From: CAZDIO01 sp964505555 | Lineage (GTDB): Bacteria > Bdellovibrionota_C > UBA2361 > SZUA-149 > CAZDIO01 | Assembly (NCBI GenBank): GCA_964505555.1 | Contig: CAZDIO010000073.1 | Span: 1-44,909, forward strand | Length of the DNA: 44,909 nt | Direction: 5' to 3' | Shown: positions 30,850 through 40,429 of the stretch, in pieces | How the letters are laid out: every line of letters starts with the position of its first letter | Numbering within the stretch: position 1 is the first letter of the stretch | The notes under the pieces: generated by a model | What the model was told of the DNA's origin: nothing | What the model saw: the letters and a program-made list of their open reading frames with translations, nothing else | Database searches by the model: none | Program-made: the position numbers and the translations under genes

Positions 30850-32292
30850 CTACCCTCGTTGGGTCTTTTCAAAGAAGGAACGTATTCCTCGATACAGCGC
30901 ATCGGCAACGAGCTTCTGATAGGTGCGCTCTATGAGGTATGCTCCCTCAACAGGATGGTCAATGAACGACACCTCCACCAGCACGCAAGGCATATGCGCT
31001 CCAACGAGAACATAGAACGGTGCCTTCTTTACCCCCAAGTTCTTTACCCCCTTATAGTAGCGAGAGAGGTGTTGATACAACGCTGAGTGCACGTGGTGAG
31101 AGAGTGAGATCGAATCTTCAAGTTTTGCATTTTGAATCATATCACTAAGAATAAACTGCAAGTCTGGAGCCACGCCACCGCCTTCTTGTCCATAATGGAG
31201 TGATTGATTCTCGCGCTCAGCCAATTTCAATGAAGATCGATCGTTTGTATTGTCCAAATAGTATGTTTCAATCCCATGGAGTTTTTTATTAGGACTTGCG
31301 TTTGCATGAATAGAGATAAAGAGATCAGCGTTCTGATCATTGGCAAGTTTGGTGCGATCAGCAAGAGAAACTACCTGATCACGGGCCCGGGTAAGAATGG
31401 TCCGTGCGCGAAGTCGCTCACGAAGTAACTCCTCCAAATAGAATGCAATATTAAGAACAACTTCCTTTTCAAGCACCCCATCAACACCAACCGCTCCCCG
31501 ATCCTCTCCTCCATGGCCAGGATCAATGACAATTAACGGTATCGCTTTTTCTACCGTTTGTGCATAAATCTCTTTCCCCTCACTTTTTGAACGAAGCGTC
31601 ACCGTTCTCTTTTCTTGAGGGGCCGCCTCTTTGGGAAGCTCCGTTTTGGGAGCTTCCGTCACCGGCGGAAGATCTTTTACCTGCGCTCGCGCTTCGACTT
31701 TGGGTACCTCTTGTTGTGGTTTCACTGGCTTTTCAGAAACCTGCGCTTGCGGCTGCTCTTCTTCTTTTATTCCTAACCGAGATCTTGCTTGGGAAATTTT
31801 ATCTCCGTTTGGATGCCGGTCGATTATTTCGTAATACGCCGCTCGAGCTCCAACCTGATCGCCAAGAGCATTCTTTCTTAAATCACCAAGCGAAAGAAGC
31901 GCATCATCAACAAAACTGTGTTCGGGAAACTCCCTGACTAATCGTTCATAGAAATAAATCGCCCGCGTGAGCTCTCCTTGAGAGGAGTTAGAGTTATAGA
32001 GTTGTTCGTAGAGATGCCCCAGGTGAAAAAGAAGCGGCGGAGTATATGAATCTTGGGAATGAACTTCTAAAAACTCTGTGAGTGTTGATGCAGCACTCTC
32101 CCAAGCTTGCGGTTGCATCACCTGCGGGTCTCTGGTTCTTAGCTGGAGATATGGCTCTATCGCGGCTTCAAACTCCGCATCTGCCTTTCGTGGCGCCGCC
32201 GATCCTTCAGGAGGAAGCACCACAAACAGAAAGAGTAGTGCCTGTAAAATTCTTACTAAAATATCTGATTTTTTTCTTGCAGAGAATATCAA
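30850..32292 (-). CDS. N-acetylmuramoyl-L-alanine amidase (Amidase_3) with N-terminal TPR-like region
   Basis: 480 residues. A signal peptide (about 1-33, ILVRILQALLFLFVV then SAA) sends it to the periplasm. Residues 40-180 form TPR-like repeats resembling Tol-Pal YbgF/BamD-type helices (LLFHLGHLYEQLY, AIYFYERLVREFPEHSFVDDALLSLG). A Pro/Lys/Glu linker leads to the zinc amidase domain (about 250-475): IVIDPGHGGEDRG, FISIHANASPNKK, GIETYYLD and CVLVEVSFIDHPVEG. The enzyme cleaves the amide bond between muramic acid and peptide, as AmiC does in cell separation. The start is TTG at 32292, overlapping the mutS stop as TTGA; no other Met fits the signal peptide. Confidence 0.93.
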   Translation of the reverse strand: MIFSARKKSDILVRILQALLFLFVVLPPEGSAAPRKADAEFEAAIEPYLQLRTRDPQVMQPQAWESAASTLTEFLEVHSQDSYTPPLLFHLGHLYEQLYNSNSSQGELTRAIYFYERLVREFPEHSFVDDALLSLGDLRKNALGDQVGARAAYYEIIDRHPNGDKISQARSRLGIKEEEQPQAQVSEKPVKPQQEVPKVEARAQVKDLPPVTEAPKTELPKEAAPQEKRTVTLRSKSEGKEIYAQTVEKAIPLIVIDPGHGGEDRGAVGVDGVLEKEVVLNIAFYLEELLRERLRARTILTRARDQVVSLADRTKLANDQNADLFISIHANASPNKKLHGIETYYLDNTNDRSSLKLAERENQSLHYGQEGGGVAPDLQFILSDMIQNAKLEDSISLSHHVHSALYQHLSRYYKGVKNLGVKKAPFYVLVGAHMPCVLVEVSFIDHPVEGAYLIERTYQKLVADALYRGIRSFFEKTQRG

Positions 32293-35051
32293 CTTTTTAA
32301 TAACTCCCGTAAGGCACTAATTTCTTGTAACGCTTGAAGTGGTGTCATTGCATCCGGATTTACAGTTTGAATCCTTTCTATCACTGCCATCTTTTGTTGA
32401 GCAATGACATTTACCGGTGGAGCAAATAGGGGCTTCTCCACTTTTGGTTTAACAGCAACAGCTCCTTCATTTCGCTCAAACCCACTTAACAACTCAAAAG
32501 CTCTGGAAATAAGCGCCTCCGGAAGACCTGCTAAGCGCGCAACCTCCACTCCAAAACTCTTATCTACCACCTGTTCGACAATGCGGTGCGTAAAAGAGAT
32601 TGAAGTTTTCTCATCATTTTCTAATATCCCCACAGAAAGACAGACCACCCCAGGTTTGTCTTTTTCTAGCGTAGTCAGTTCATGAAAATGGGTTGCAAAA
32701 ATCGTCCGACATTGAATCTCGTCATGGAGCCACTCGGCGATTGCCGTAGCGATCGCAAGACCATCACGGGTTGCGGTACCTCGCCCAATTTCATCAATCA
32801 GCACCAGCGACCGCCTTGTCGCTTTTTTTACAATTGATGCCGCCTCTCGCATTTCAACCATAAATGTTGAATCACCCCGTGTAATATCATCTGCCGTGCC
32901 GATTCGGGTGAAGATGCGATCGACAAGTCCGAGTCTTGCCTTCTGAGCTGGCACAAAACTTCCCGCTTGAGCCAGTATCTGTATGAGACCAACCTGCCTA
33001 AGGTACGTTGACTTCCCCCCCATGTTCGGACCCATCACAAGGAGAAATCTTCTCTTTTGGAGATTAAAGAAAGTATCGTTTGCAACAAAGTTATGTGCCC
33101 CTACAATTTCTTCAACCACCGGATGTCGTCCACCTTCAATGATCGTCTCTTCGCCTTCTGAAATTTCAGGACGGATATAGTTCTTTTCTGTGGCCACCGC
33201 AGCAAAAGCACAGAGACAATCTATGGTGCTCAGTTGATACGCAAGTTGTTGAATTCTTCTTACTTCACCACTAAGCCAATCTCGTAATTCTAAAAAAAGT
33301 TCCCGCTCAAGCTCAAAGTGCTTTGCTCGCGATGAGAGCAAAGATTGTTCAAACTCCTTAAGCTGCGGAGTAACAAACCGTTCCGCATTGACCAGAGTCT
33401 GTCTGCGCTCATAATCTTCAGGAGCTTTATGGAGATGGGTTTTTGTAATCTCAATAAAATAACCAAACACATTGTTATACTTTACCCGAAGGCTGGAGAT
33501 CCCCGTCCTTGCACGCTCTTTTGCTTCTAACTCTAAAAGCCACTCCCGACCTTTAGAGCTAAGCTTTCGTAAGCGATCTATCTCTTCATGATATCCTTCA
33601 CGAAATATTCCACCTTCATTGATTTTCAGTGGTGGTTGTTCAACTATCGCACTTTCTAATTTTTTGGAGATATCAGGAAGCGCATCAAACTCGTTGGCAA
33701 TGCCTTTTAAGAGCGTCGAAGAAGTTTCCTTCAAAAGAGCCTCTAACTGCGGAAGCTCCTGTAGTGAATCAGCAAGAAGCCTAAAATCCTGTGGGTTTGC
33801 ACGGTGGCTAGTGATCCGCGAAATAATCCGCTCGAGATCACGAACTCCGGTCAGAATCCGTTGAAGTTCATTTTGTTTCTCAAAAACTGATATCAGTTCT
33901 TCAACGCTATCAAGACGGTTTGTAATTTCCTGAAGATCCCGAGATGGTGCAAGGATCCAACTACTTAACAACCGTGAACCCATCGCTGTTTTTGTATAGT
34001 CAATATGCCCCAAGAGAGAGTGCTTCCTCTCCCGATCTAGGCGCGTTTCAGTAAGTTCAAGATTTCTTCTCGTTGCGTTATCAAGAAAGACCATGGTGGA
34101 ATCATTTTCAATTGCCACCTGAGAGAGTACTGGGAAATGCCCGAACGAGACATCATCAACGTAAGCAAAGAGCACCTGGAGAGAGGAGAGGGTCTCTGCA
34201 GAAAGTTCATCAGAAGATAAGGAGAGCTGATTTTTTCCTTGATCGGCGTGTGCCGAAAATGATTGTTGAAGTCTCTTGGCAATAAGCTTGCGATCGGGAT
34301 TTTCAAATGGTCGAAACAAAACCTGACAGTTAATCTCCGCAGCTTTCTCTTTAAGAGTTTTGAGCCAGCGCTCATTTTTTGAAACAGGAACTGCATACAG
34401 ACTAGAAGGGAGTAAAAGCTCGGCAGGTCTTAAAGTTTCAAGAGCATCAAGAAGCGCTTGGAGAGTGTCAGTTTGTCTAATTCGTAAATGTCCCGTGGAG
34501 ACATCCACACAGAGCAAGGCCCCCTGTTCGTGCTGACTGAGACAGGCTGCTGCAAGGTAATTAAAGGTCTTCTCTTCGAGTCCATCCCCTTGATAGCGAA
34601 CTCCCGGAGTAACAATTCTGGTTATCTCTCTTCGAACAACTCCTTTTTTGTTCTTTGCATCTTCAACCTGAGACATCAATACGCAGCGAAACCCACGTGC
34701 AAGAAGTTTCGGGATATATCCTTCTATTGCATGAATAGGAACACCGCACATAGGAATCGCGTCTTTGTTATTTTTATCTCGAGAAGTAAGACGGATACCA
34801 AGTGCTTCAGAGGCTAACTTTGCATCCTCGAAAAAAAACTCATAGAAGTCCCCAACCTGAAAGAGGAGGATATATTCAGCGTATTTCTTCTTGAGCTCAA
34901 GATACTGCCTCATCATCGGCGCAAGATTTTGTAGATCTCGGGGTTGTGGAGAATTTTCATCTACTTCGACTTCCGAGGAAGGAGGCGAAGAGAAATTTGC
35001 ATCTTCACTAATCGCCGTAAGCTCAAGTTGTGCCGGTTTAGAATGAGACAT
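32289..35051 (-). CDS. mutS: DNA mismatch repair protein MutS
   Basis: 920 residues. The mismatch-recognition motif GDFYEFF (Phe69-Tyr-Glu71) lies in the N-terminal domain after about 35 extra Ser/Glu-rich residues, so the N-terminus is longer than usual. Connector, lever and clamp domains follow (EYFIEITKTHLHKAP-like region at about 550). The ABC ATPase has Walker A GPNMGGKST (674-682), signature STFMVEMREAASI, Walker B LVLIDEIGRGTATRDG and the switch His in THFHELTTLE. A helix-turn-helix dimer segment follows, then a C-terminal tail ending in PLQALQEISALRELLKS, typical of MutS1. MutL is not in the window. It heads the mutS-amidase-CCA enzyme-ArgRS-like-SPOR operon. Confidence 0.97.
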   Translation of the reverse strand: MSHSKPAQLELTAISEDANFSSPPSSEVEVDENSPQPRDLQNLAPMMRQYLELKKKYAEYILLFQVGDFYEFFFEDAKLASEALGIRLTSRDKNNKDAIPMCGVPIHAIEGYIPKLLARGFRCVLMSQVEDAKNKKGVVRREITRIVTPGVRYQGDGLEEKTFNYLAAACLSQHEQGALLCVDVSTGHLRIRQTDTLQALLDALETLRPAELLLPSSLYAVPVSKNERWLKTLKEKAAEINCQVLFRPFENPDRKLIAKRLQQSFSAHADQGKNQLSLSSDELSAETLSSLQVLFAYVDDVSFGHFPVLSQVAIENDSTMVFLDNATRRNLELTETRLDRERKHSLLGHIDYTKTAMGSRLLSSWILAPSRDLQEITNRLDSVEELISVFEKQNELQRILTGVRDLERIISRITSHRANPQDFRLLADSLQELPQLEALLKETSSTLLKGIANEFDALPDISKKLESAIVEQPPLKINEGGIFREGYHEEIDRLRKLSSKGREWLLELEAKERARTGISSLRVKYNNVFGYFIEITKTHLHKAPEDYERRQTLVNAERFVTPQLKEFEQSLLSSRAKHFELERELFLELRDWLSGEVRRIQQLAYQLSTIDCLCAFAAVATEKNYIRPEISEGEETIIEGGRHPVVEEIVGAHNFVANDTFFNLQKRRFLLVMGPNMGGKSTYLRQVGLIQILAQAGSFVPAQKARLGLVDRIFTRIGTADDITRGDSTFMVEMREAASIVKKATRRSLVLIDEIGRGTATRDGLAIATAIAEWLHDEIQCRTIFATHFHELTTLEKDKPGVVCLSVGILENDEKTSISFTHRIVEQVVDKSFGVEVARLAGLPEALISRAFELLSGFERNEGAVAVKPKVEKPLFAPPVNVIAQQKMAVIERIQTVNPDAMTPLQALQEISALRELLKS

Positions 35052-35105
35052 CTACATCACCAAAGAAACAGAGAACTTTACCCTGAAAAGCCAATCGAGA
35101 TTTAA

Positions 35106-35486
35106 AATGCTTTGTTCTTATACCAAAGATCGGGGCAACTTCTATAGTGGCAGGGGTAAACTCTCCGTAGGATGCTAAAAGAAATATTTATAGAACTACA
35201 GAGACGCAGAGGAGAGCTATTTTGGCTCGAGGCACTAAGAGTTTCCTGAGGCTTTAGGATTGAACACAGAGTTTCACAGGTTTCACAGAGTTAAGAAAAC
35301 AAGTTAGTAATTTTTAACTCTGTGACCTCTGTGAAACTCTGTGTTCAACACCTTAAGAATCTCTACCACAATGAACACTCCATTCCTGTCGTTGCGAGCG
35401 GAGCGAAGCAATCTCGAATCGCTTTAGCAGTTACGAGATCGCTTCGCTCCGCCCGGCGGCCGGGCCTCCCGGCTCGCAACGACAGG
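35106..35486. repeat. Composite repeat locus B (block X, family 3 copy 5, spacer, family 1 copy 4)
   Basis: Block X, 35106-35259, shares its first 44 bases exactly with 24822-24865 and the rest with substitutions. Family 3 copy 5 has arms 35260-35292 and 35316-35348. A spacer containing CTCTACCACAATGAACACTC is shared with locus A. The family 1 element at 35385-35486 equals that at 24711. This accounts for nearly all of the 482-bp gap between mutS and the next gene; nothing else is seen. Confidence 0.88.
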
Positions 35487-35533
35487 GGCGTCCATAGCGC
35501 TACCGATTCGAAGGAGAACTGGGAACCGCTAGA

Positions 35534-36337
35534 TTAGTTTGTTTTTAGGGAACGAAAGGCTTGATGCAACCTCTCTTCGGCTTTTTCTTGTGACAACTGC
35601 ACGCGATCTGAAAACCAGTCAAGAAGTATCGTAATAAATTCCTGGTTTGCTGTGCCAATTTCGTACGGCTTCTGTTCTGGAGGAAATGCCTTCTCCAGCG
35701 CAAGACGGATCGCATCACGGGTTGCTAAAGTTGGAGTGCCATCTTTTTTTAAACGAAGTCTTCCGTAGACAATATCACGAGAGACCGCACGCAAAGAGAA
35801 GCTTGCCGTGTAGAGATGTTGTTGAGGTGCTTTTTCTCCCTGCTCAATTACCTCGGTCAATCCTTTCGGACCGAGTCGCAGTGTTTCTAATGTGTTTTTT
35901 ACCGCTTCTTTCGATTGCCGTTGATGACGTTCTTGGGCATCGGTAATCGCTCGTTGTACTACATGGGCAAAGGTCTGCTCTCCATAAGGACGCTTAATCG
36001 TGCCATCAATCCTCACTCGCTGAAAACCCTCTTCGGAAGGGGCACCTTCTTCAAGAACAGCGATAAATGCACACGCTTTTGACCTTGATACTTTTCTCCC
36101 CTGCTCAATAAAGTCAGAGGCGATCGATTCCGAAAGTGAAGGCCCAAGAAAGCAGGCAAGAAACTCCTCTCTCTTTAACGCCTCAAGTCCATCATTTACA
36201 GATTTTGCTTCAACGATCGAACGAACAACTCCTGACTGCTGCAGATCCGAAACGATACTCTTTCGAGTACGAAAACGAGAATCAACTACAAGACCTGATT
36301 GCTCAATAGTGGTGTCATCCGGGTTTAACATACCCAC
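35534..36337 (-). CDS. Protein with N-terminal pseudo-receiver domain, function unknown
   Basis: 267 residues. Residues 13-130 have the layout of a CheY-like receiver: SGLVVDSRFRTRKSIVSDLQ, EAKSVNDGLEALKREEFLACFLGPSLS, CAFIAVLEE and IDGTIKRPYGEQTF. The acidic pocket is reduced to one Asp (Asp19), and the phospho-acceptor position is occupied by Gly/Pro (about 65-66); the conserved Lys remains (Lys115). It should therefore not accept phosphate and may act by protein contact. The C-terminal half (130-267), with SFSLRAVSRDIVYGRLRLKKDG, matches nothing I know. It lies downstream of rpsA across a 196-bp gap holding a family 1 repeat. The N-terminal Met could be residue 1 or 3. Confidence 0.75.
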   Translation of the reverse strand: MGMLNPDDTTIEQSGLVVDSRFRTRKSIVSDLQQSGVVRSIVEAKSVNDGLEALKREEFLACFLGPSLSESIASDFIEQGRKVSRSKACAFIAVLEEGAPSEEGFQRVRIDGTIKRPYGEQTFAHVVQRAITDAQERHQRQSKEAVKNTLETLRLGPKGLTEVIEQGEKAPQQHLYTASFSLRAVSRDIVYGRLRLKKDGTPTLATRDAIRLALEKAFPPEQKPYEIGTANQEFITILLDWFSDRVQLSQEKAEERLHQAFRSLKTN

Positions 36338-36415
36338 TTACGATGCAAAGGCGAGAAAAAAGTTGCCGGATATGCGGGTTATTTGAAGGGGATTTATCGA
36401 GTTTTTTGATCTTAT

Positions 36416-36496
36416 AGCCGTTCTGGCTATGGCAAAAAACCTGTCATTGCTTCGCTTCGCTCGCAACGACAGGGAGTCCTACAAAACGGAACGGCT
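36416..36496. repeat. Family 1 REP-like element (copy 5), short form with outer arms
   Basis: Inner palindrome 36440-36473 (CCTGTCATTGC ... GCAACGACAGG) with the GCTTCGCTTCGCT core. Outer arms AGCCGTTC (36416-36423) and GAACGGCT (36489-36496). It sits between the rpsA stop and the pseudo-receiver gene. Confidence 0.8.
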
Positions 36497-36533
36497 CTAG
36501 TCCTGAACCAGGAAAGATCTCGTTTAGAGAGAA

Positions 36534-38246
36534 TTACTTCTCATCATCTCGAGAACGATCCAACTCCTGCTGCAAGAGATCTCCAAACGTAACTGCTGCC
36601 GAGCTGTCTTCGAGATACTGTGCGTACTCCTCTTTCGGCTTTCTTTTTGGAGCCTTCATGCTGAGGCTGATTCTTCGTTCCTGGCGATCAACATTGGTAA
36701 CCTCTGCTTCAAGTTCCTGTTCGACCTGAAACTTTGACGAGATGTCTTCCCCTTTCTGAAGACCAAGCTGCGACACGTGAATTAACCCCTCAACACCTTC
36801 CTCAAGCTCAACAAACACACCAAAGTCAGTAATGCTAGTGATCTTGCCTTTTACGCGGACTCCACTTGGATAACGGTGCGGAACTGATTCCCAAATATCA
36901 GGAGTTAACTGCTTCATACCGAGACTGAGCCGTTCGTTCTCAGGGTCGATATCAAGAACAACTGCCTCGACCATGTCACCCTTCTTAAACATATCATGAA
37001 TCTCTTTTGGATCTTTAATTCGTTTGGTCCATGAGAAATCTGAGACGTGAATTAAACCGTCGATCCCCTCACGTACCCCGATGAAGATTCCAAAATCAGT
37101 AACCGATCGAACTTCCCCACTTACCTTTGTTCCAAGAGGGAATTCCTTGGAGAGTTCCTCCCATGGATTTGTGGTGAGCTGTTTAAGCCCGAGACTAATC
37201 CGTTGAGATTCAGCGTTTACCTCAAGGACCACCGCCTCAACTTCATCCCCAATATGAATATACTTTGATGGGTGCTTTAGCTTCTTTGACCAGCTCATCT
37301 CAGAAACATGAATTAACCCCTCAATACCTTCATCGAGTTTAATAAATGCTCCGTAATCAGCGATATTAACCACCTTGCCGCGCACTCGATCTCCAGGCTG
37401 ATATTTCGCCTGAACTTCTTGCCACGGATTTGGATGAAGTTGCTTCATCCCCAGGCTGACTCGTTGCTTCTCTTGATCGTATTTAAGAATTACCACTGGA
37501 ACTGTTTGCCCAGTTTGGAGGATCTCTCCAGGATGATTTACACGCCCCCAAGACATATCGGTAATATGGAGCAATCCATCAATGCCACCGAGATCGATAA
37601 ATGCTCCGTAATCTGTAATGTTCTTTACTACCCCTTCCATGACCACACCCTCGGCGATCTGCCCAAGAGTATCCTGTCTGAGCGCATCTCGCTCCTCTTC
37701 AAGAACGATTCGTCGGGAGAGGACGATATTTCCCCGCTCACGACTGAGCTTCAAGATACGAAACTCCATGTCTTGACCAACAAATTTATCAAGGTTGCGA
37801 TGTGGGCGGACATCGATCTGCGAACCTGGTAAAAAAGCGGGAACTCCAACATCAACCTGAAGTCCGCCCTTGACCTTCTGAACTACTTGCCCAGTAACTG
37901 CTTGATTCTTCTCGTGCGCCTCTTCTAGCTGAATCCAAACTTTTAACTGCTCAGCACGATCCTTTGAAAGAACGATCTCGCCTTCTTCGTTTTCTGGCGA
38001 AACAAGAAGTACTTCAACCTCATCACCAACGACTACATTGACATTTCCCTGACGATCACGGAATTGAACGATGGGGATCTGCCCCTCTGACTTGTAGCCA
38101 ATGTCGACAAAAACATAGTCTCTTTCCACCGTAGTAACACGACCGGTAACGAGCTCCCCCGGCTTTGTGGCGTCAAAACTTTCCTTCAATAATTGTTCAA
38201 ACTCTAATTCCGTATTCCCTGCGAGCATAACTTCTTGTTGATTCAT
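36534..38246 (-). CDS. rpsA: 30S ribosomal protein S1
   Basis: 570 residues with six S1 (OB-fold) motifs in order, starting at about residues 35, 120, 205, 290, 378 and 465. Examples are GRVTTVERDYVFVDIG, GVVKNITDYGAFIDLGGIDGLLHI, GKVVNIADYGAFIKLDEGIEGLIHV and GKITSITDFGVFVELEEGVEGLIHV. Motifs 1-2 are divergent and bind the ribosome; 3-6 bind mRNA. Length is as in proteobacterial S1. It ends the ridA-aroA-cmk-rpsA series, 61 bp after cmk; cmk-rpsA adjacency is widely conserved. A charged tail ends in SRDDEK. Confidence 0.97.
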   Translation of the reverse strand: MNQQEVMLAGNTELEFEQLLKESFDATKPGELVTGRVTTVERDYVFVDIGYKSEGQIPIVQFRDRQGNVNVVVGDEVEVLLVSPENEEGEIVLSKDRAEQLKVWIQLEEAHEKNQAVTGQVVQKVKGGLQVDVGVPAFLPGSQIDVRPHRNLDKFVGQDMEFRILKLSRERGNIVLSRRIVLEEERDALRQDTLGQIAEGVVMEGVVKNITDYGAFIDLGGIDGLLHITDMSWGRVNHPGEILQTGQTVPVVILKYDQEKQRVSLGMKQLHPNPWQEVQAKYQPGDRVRGKVVNIADYGAFIKLDEGIEGLIHVSEMSWSKKLKHPSKYIHIGDEVEAVVLEVNAESQRISLGLKQLTTNPWEELSKEFPLGTKVSGEVRSVTDFGIFIGVREGIDGLIHVSDFSWTKRIKDPKEIHDMFKKGDMVEAVVLDIDPENERLSLGMKQLTPDIWESVPHRYPSGVRVKGKITSITDFGVFVELEEGVEGLIHVSQLGLQKGEDISSKFQVEQELEAEVTNVDRQERRISLSMKAPKRKPKEEYAQYLEDSSAAVTFGDLLQQELDRSRDDEK

Positions 38247-38307
38247 GGGCCGTTCTATCTTCTCCTAAAAATTTCTATCTCATCACTTTTCTTTTCTAAT
38301 TCTTTAC

Positions 38308-39006
38308 TCAAGAGATTGCTTTGTGCTTCTCTTGAATTAACTGATGGATCTTTTCTACGACCTCATCAGCACTCATCACTGAAGTTTCGACCACTGTTGC
38401 ATCCTCTGAACAGTAGTGCGGCGCAACCGCCCTCGTGCTATCCCGCTCGTCTCTTTCGGCGATCTCCTTTTTTATCGCCTCCAGGGACACAGCCGCGCCC
38501 GAGCTTTTTAATTCTTCGAAACGTCGTTTGGCACGAATTTCGAGTGAGGCAGCAAGGTAAAATTTAAATGGTGTTTGCGGAAACACTATCGTCCCCGCAT
38601 CTCTGCCTTCGAGCACCAACGGATGTTTCTTTGCAGCGTCGCGTTGAACCTCAACCAGCACCTGCCGAAAACTTGGAAGTACGGCAACCTTGCTAGCAAG
38701 TTCGGCGACATGCTGAGAAGAAAGCTCCGCATCCACCTTCTGTCCATCTACGAGGAGTTCACTCTCGCCACTTTTGTTTACAACAAAAGTAAAACAAAGA
38801 TCTCCCGCAAGACGAGAAATCTCAAGATCGTTATCGAGATTTATCCCTCGTTCTTCGGCTTCTTTTCCAACAGCTCGAAAGAGAGCGCCCGAATTTAGAT
38901 GAACAAAGCCAAGTCTTTTAGCAAGTTTACGAGCAACTGTCGACTTTCCAGACCCACTCGGTCCGTCAATTGCAATTACTATGTGAGAGCGTTCCGTGGT
39001 GACCAA
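38308..39006 (-). CDS. cmk: Cytidylate kinase
   Basis: 232 residues; phosphorylates CMP and dCMP. P-loop IAIDGPSGSGKSTVARKLA, then LNSGALFRAVG (the usual DTGAMYR element with changes: Asn for Asp-Thr and Leu-Phe for Met-Tyr), VLEGRDAGTIVFP and FYLAASLEIRAKRRFEEL, plus a lid with KKEIAERDERDSTRAVAPHY. The start appears to be TTG at 39006, with AAGGA about 10 nt upstream; no nearby ATG keeps the P-loop in frame. It lies 18 bp downstream of aroA. Confidence 0.95.
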   Translation of the reverse strand: MVTTERSHIVIAIDGPSGSGKSTVARKLAKRLGFVHLNSGALFRAVGKEAEERGINLDNDLEISRLAGDLCFTFVVNKSGESELLVDGQKVDAELSSQHVAELASKVAVLPSFRQVLVEVQRDAAKKHPLVLEGRDAGTIVFPQTPFKFYLAASLEIRAKRRFEELKSSGAAVSLEAIKKEIAERDERDSTRAVAPHYCSEDATVVETSVMSADEVVEKIHQLIQEKHKAIS

Positions 39007-39024
39007 AAAGCTTATTCCTTTTTC

Positions 39025-40419
39025 TTAAGTAAGCGCCTGAAAACATTTAACAAAGTTAGGAAAAGAAGTTTCTACGGTTGAGAGTTCGACTAATCTAAAT
39101 CCCTTATTTATGCAAAGATCCATCACCGCTCCACACATAATCATACGGTGATCTCCGGAAGAGAGAAAATGAGCTACGTTTGAATCCCGTAAAACAACTC
39201 GCTTATTATGAGTAGATATCCCGCCAATTCGTAATCCATCACCCTCCTCCGCAGCAAAGAAACCATTTTGAGTAAGAAGGGTTATAATTCCGCTCAACCG
39301 ATTACTCTCCTTCACACGAAGTTCATTGACTCCGGCAATGCTCGTCTCCCCTTTAGCAAAGGAGGCGGCTACCGAGAGAATGGGGATCTCATCAATTGAA
39401 AGTGCTACCTCTTTTGGGGAAATTGTTGTTCCAGAAAGTTCGCTTGCCCGCACATGGAGATCAACGACACTCTCTCCACCAATGCTTCTCTGATTGACGA
39501 CTTCAAGAGCTGCCCCCATCCGCCGCAAAATCCCAAATAAACCGTTTCTTGTTGAATTAAAACCAACATTCTTTACAAGAATCTCCGATTTCGGAAGAAG
39601 CAGCGCGGCAATAATCAAAAAGGAGGCTGCCGAGAAATCACCGGGAATTGTAACTTCACCAAGCGCTTTTAGTGTGCGATTCCCATTTGCAGGAAGAGTG
39701 ACGATCTCTCGATCATCAACAAAAGAGGTCGTCAGATCACAACCCATCTCCTTCAGAAGAAGCTCAGTATGATTTCTTGAACCAGCGGGTTGAGAAACTA
39801 CCACCTCTTCTTTTGTTTGGAGTCCTGCAAGTAAGAGTGCGCTTTTTACTTGCGCAGAGGCATGTGGTGACTCATAGCGAATACCACGAAGTTTCCCACC
39901 AGAGATCGTAAATGGCAAAGCCCTCTGCGAAAATGTCGCTCCCATTAAGGTCAGTGGATCAATCACCCGTTGAAATGGCCTTTTTGTTAAGCTTTCATCC
40001 CCTGCTAATTGAGACGAAAAACCACACCCAGCAAGAACTCCTGTCAGGAGCCGCGCAGTGGTTCCCGAGTTTCCACAATACAGTTCGGTTGTGCTTTTTG
40101 TTATGGAAGATACCCCTCGACCAACAATCTTCAATAAACTCTCCTCATCTTGAACCAGCGCTAAATCGGAAATCCCTTCTTCTTGTCCAAGCGCATACAT
40201 CGAGGGAGAAAACATTCCCGAACTGCTAACCCCAAGTTGTTTCATAATCCGTAGCGTAGAAAGATTATCACGTCCGATTTCAAAAAATCTCATGGCGGTC
40301 TCGCCTTCTGCAAGACCGGAGAACATGATTAATCGGTGCGTAATGCTTTTGTCACTTGGTGGAGTAGCCTCTCCACGAAGACCACGTGAGGACACGGTAA
40401 CGGTATGAGCGGTTGTCAG
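39025..40419 (-). CDS. aroA: 3-phosphoshikimate 1-carboxyvinyltransferase (EPSP synthase)
   Basis: About 465 residues; joins shikimate-3-phosphate and phosphoenolpyruvate in aromatic amino-acid synthesis. SRGLRGEATPPSDKSITHRLIMFSGLAEG holds the substrate-binding Lys; CGNSGTTARLLTGVLAG, DESLTKRPFQRVIDPL, QVKSALLLAGL, GDFSAASFLIIAALL, DEIPILSVAASFAKGET and LRVKESNRLSGI are also intact. The frame opens at ATG 40467, but that would overlap ridA by 38 bp and give a Leu-rich, unlikely N-terminus. An AAAGGAG just after the ridA stop, spaced for a CTG at 40419, is the best initiation site; GTG at 40395 is another choice. The SDKS form of the motif suggests the class II (Bacillus-like) type, but this is a guess. 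Confidence 0.95.
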   Translation of the reverse strand: MTTAHTVTVSSRGLRGEATPPSDKSITHRLIMFSGLAEGETAMRFFEIGRDNLSTLRIMKQLGVSSSGMFSPSMYALGQEEGISDLALVQDEESLLKIVGRGVSSITKSTTELYCGNSGTTARLLTGVLAGCGFSSQLAGDESLTKRPFQRVIDPLTLMGATFSQRALPFTISGGKLRGIRYESPHASAQVKSALLLAGLQTKEEVVVSQPAGSRNHTELLLKEMGCDLTTSFVDDREIVTLPANGNRTLKALGEVTIPGDFSAASFLIIAALLLPKSEILVKNVGFNSTRNGLFGILRRMGAALEVVNQRSIGGESVVDLHVRASELSGTTISPKEVALSIDEIPILSVAASFAKGETSIAGVNELRVKESNRLSGIITLLTQNGFFAAEEGDGLRIGGISTHNKRVVLRDSNVAHFLSSGDHRMIMCGAVMDLCINKGFRLVELSTVETSFPNFVKCFQALT

Positions 40420-40429
40420 ATAAACTCCT

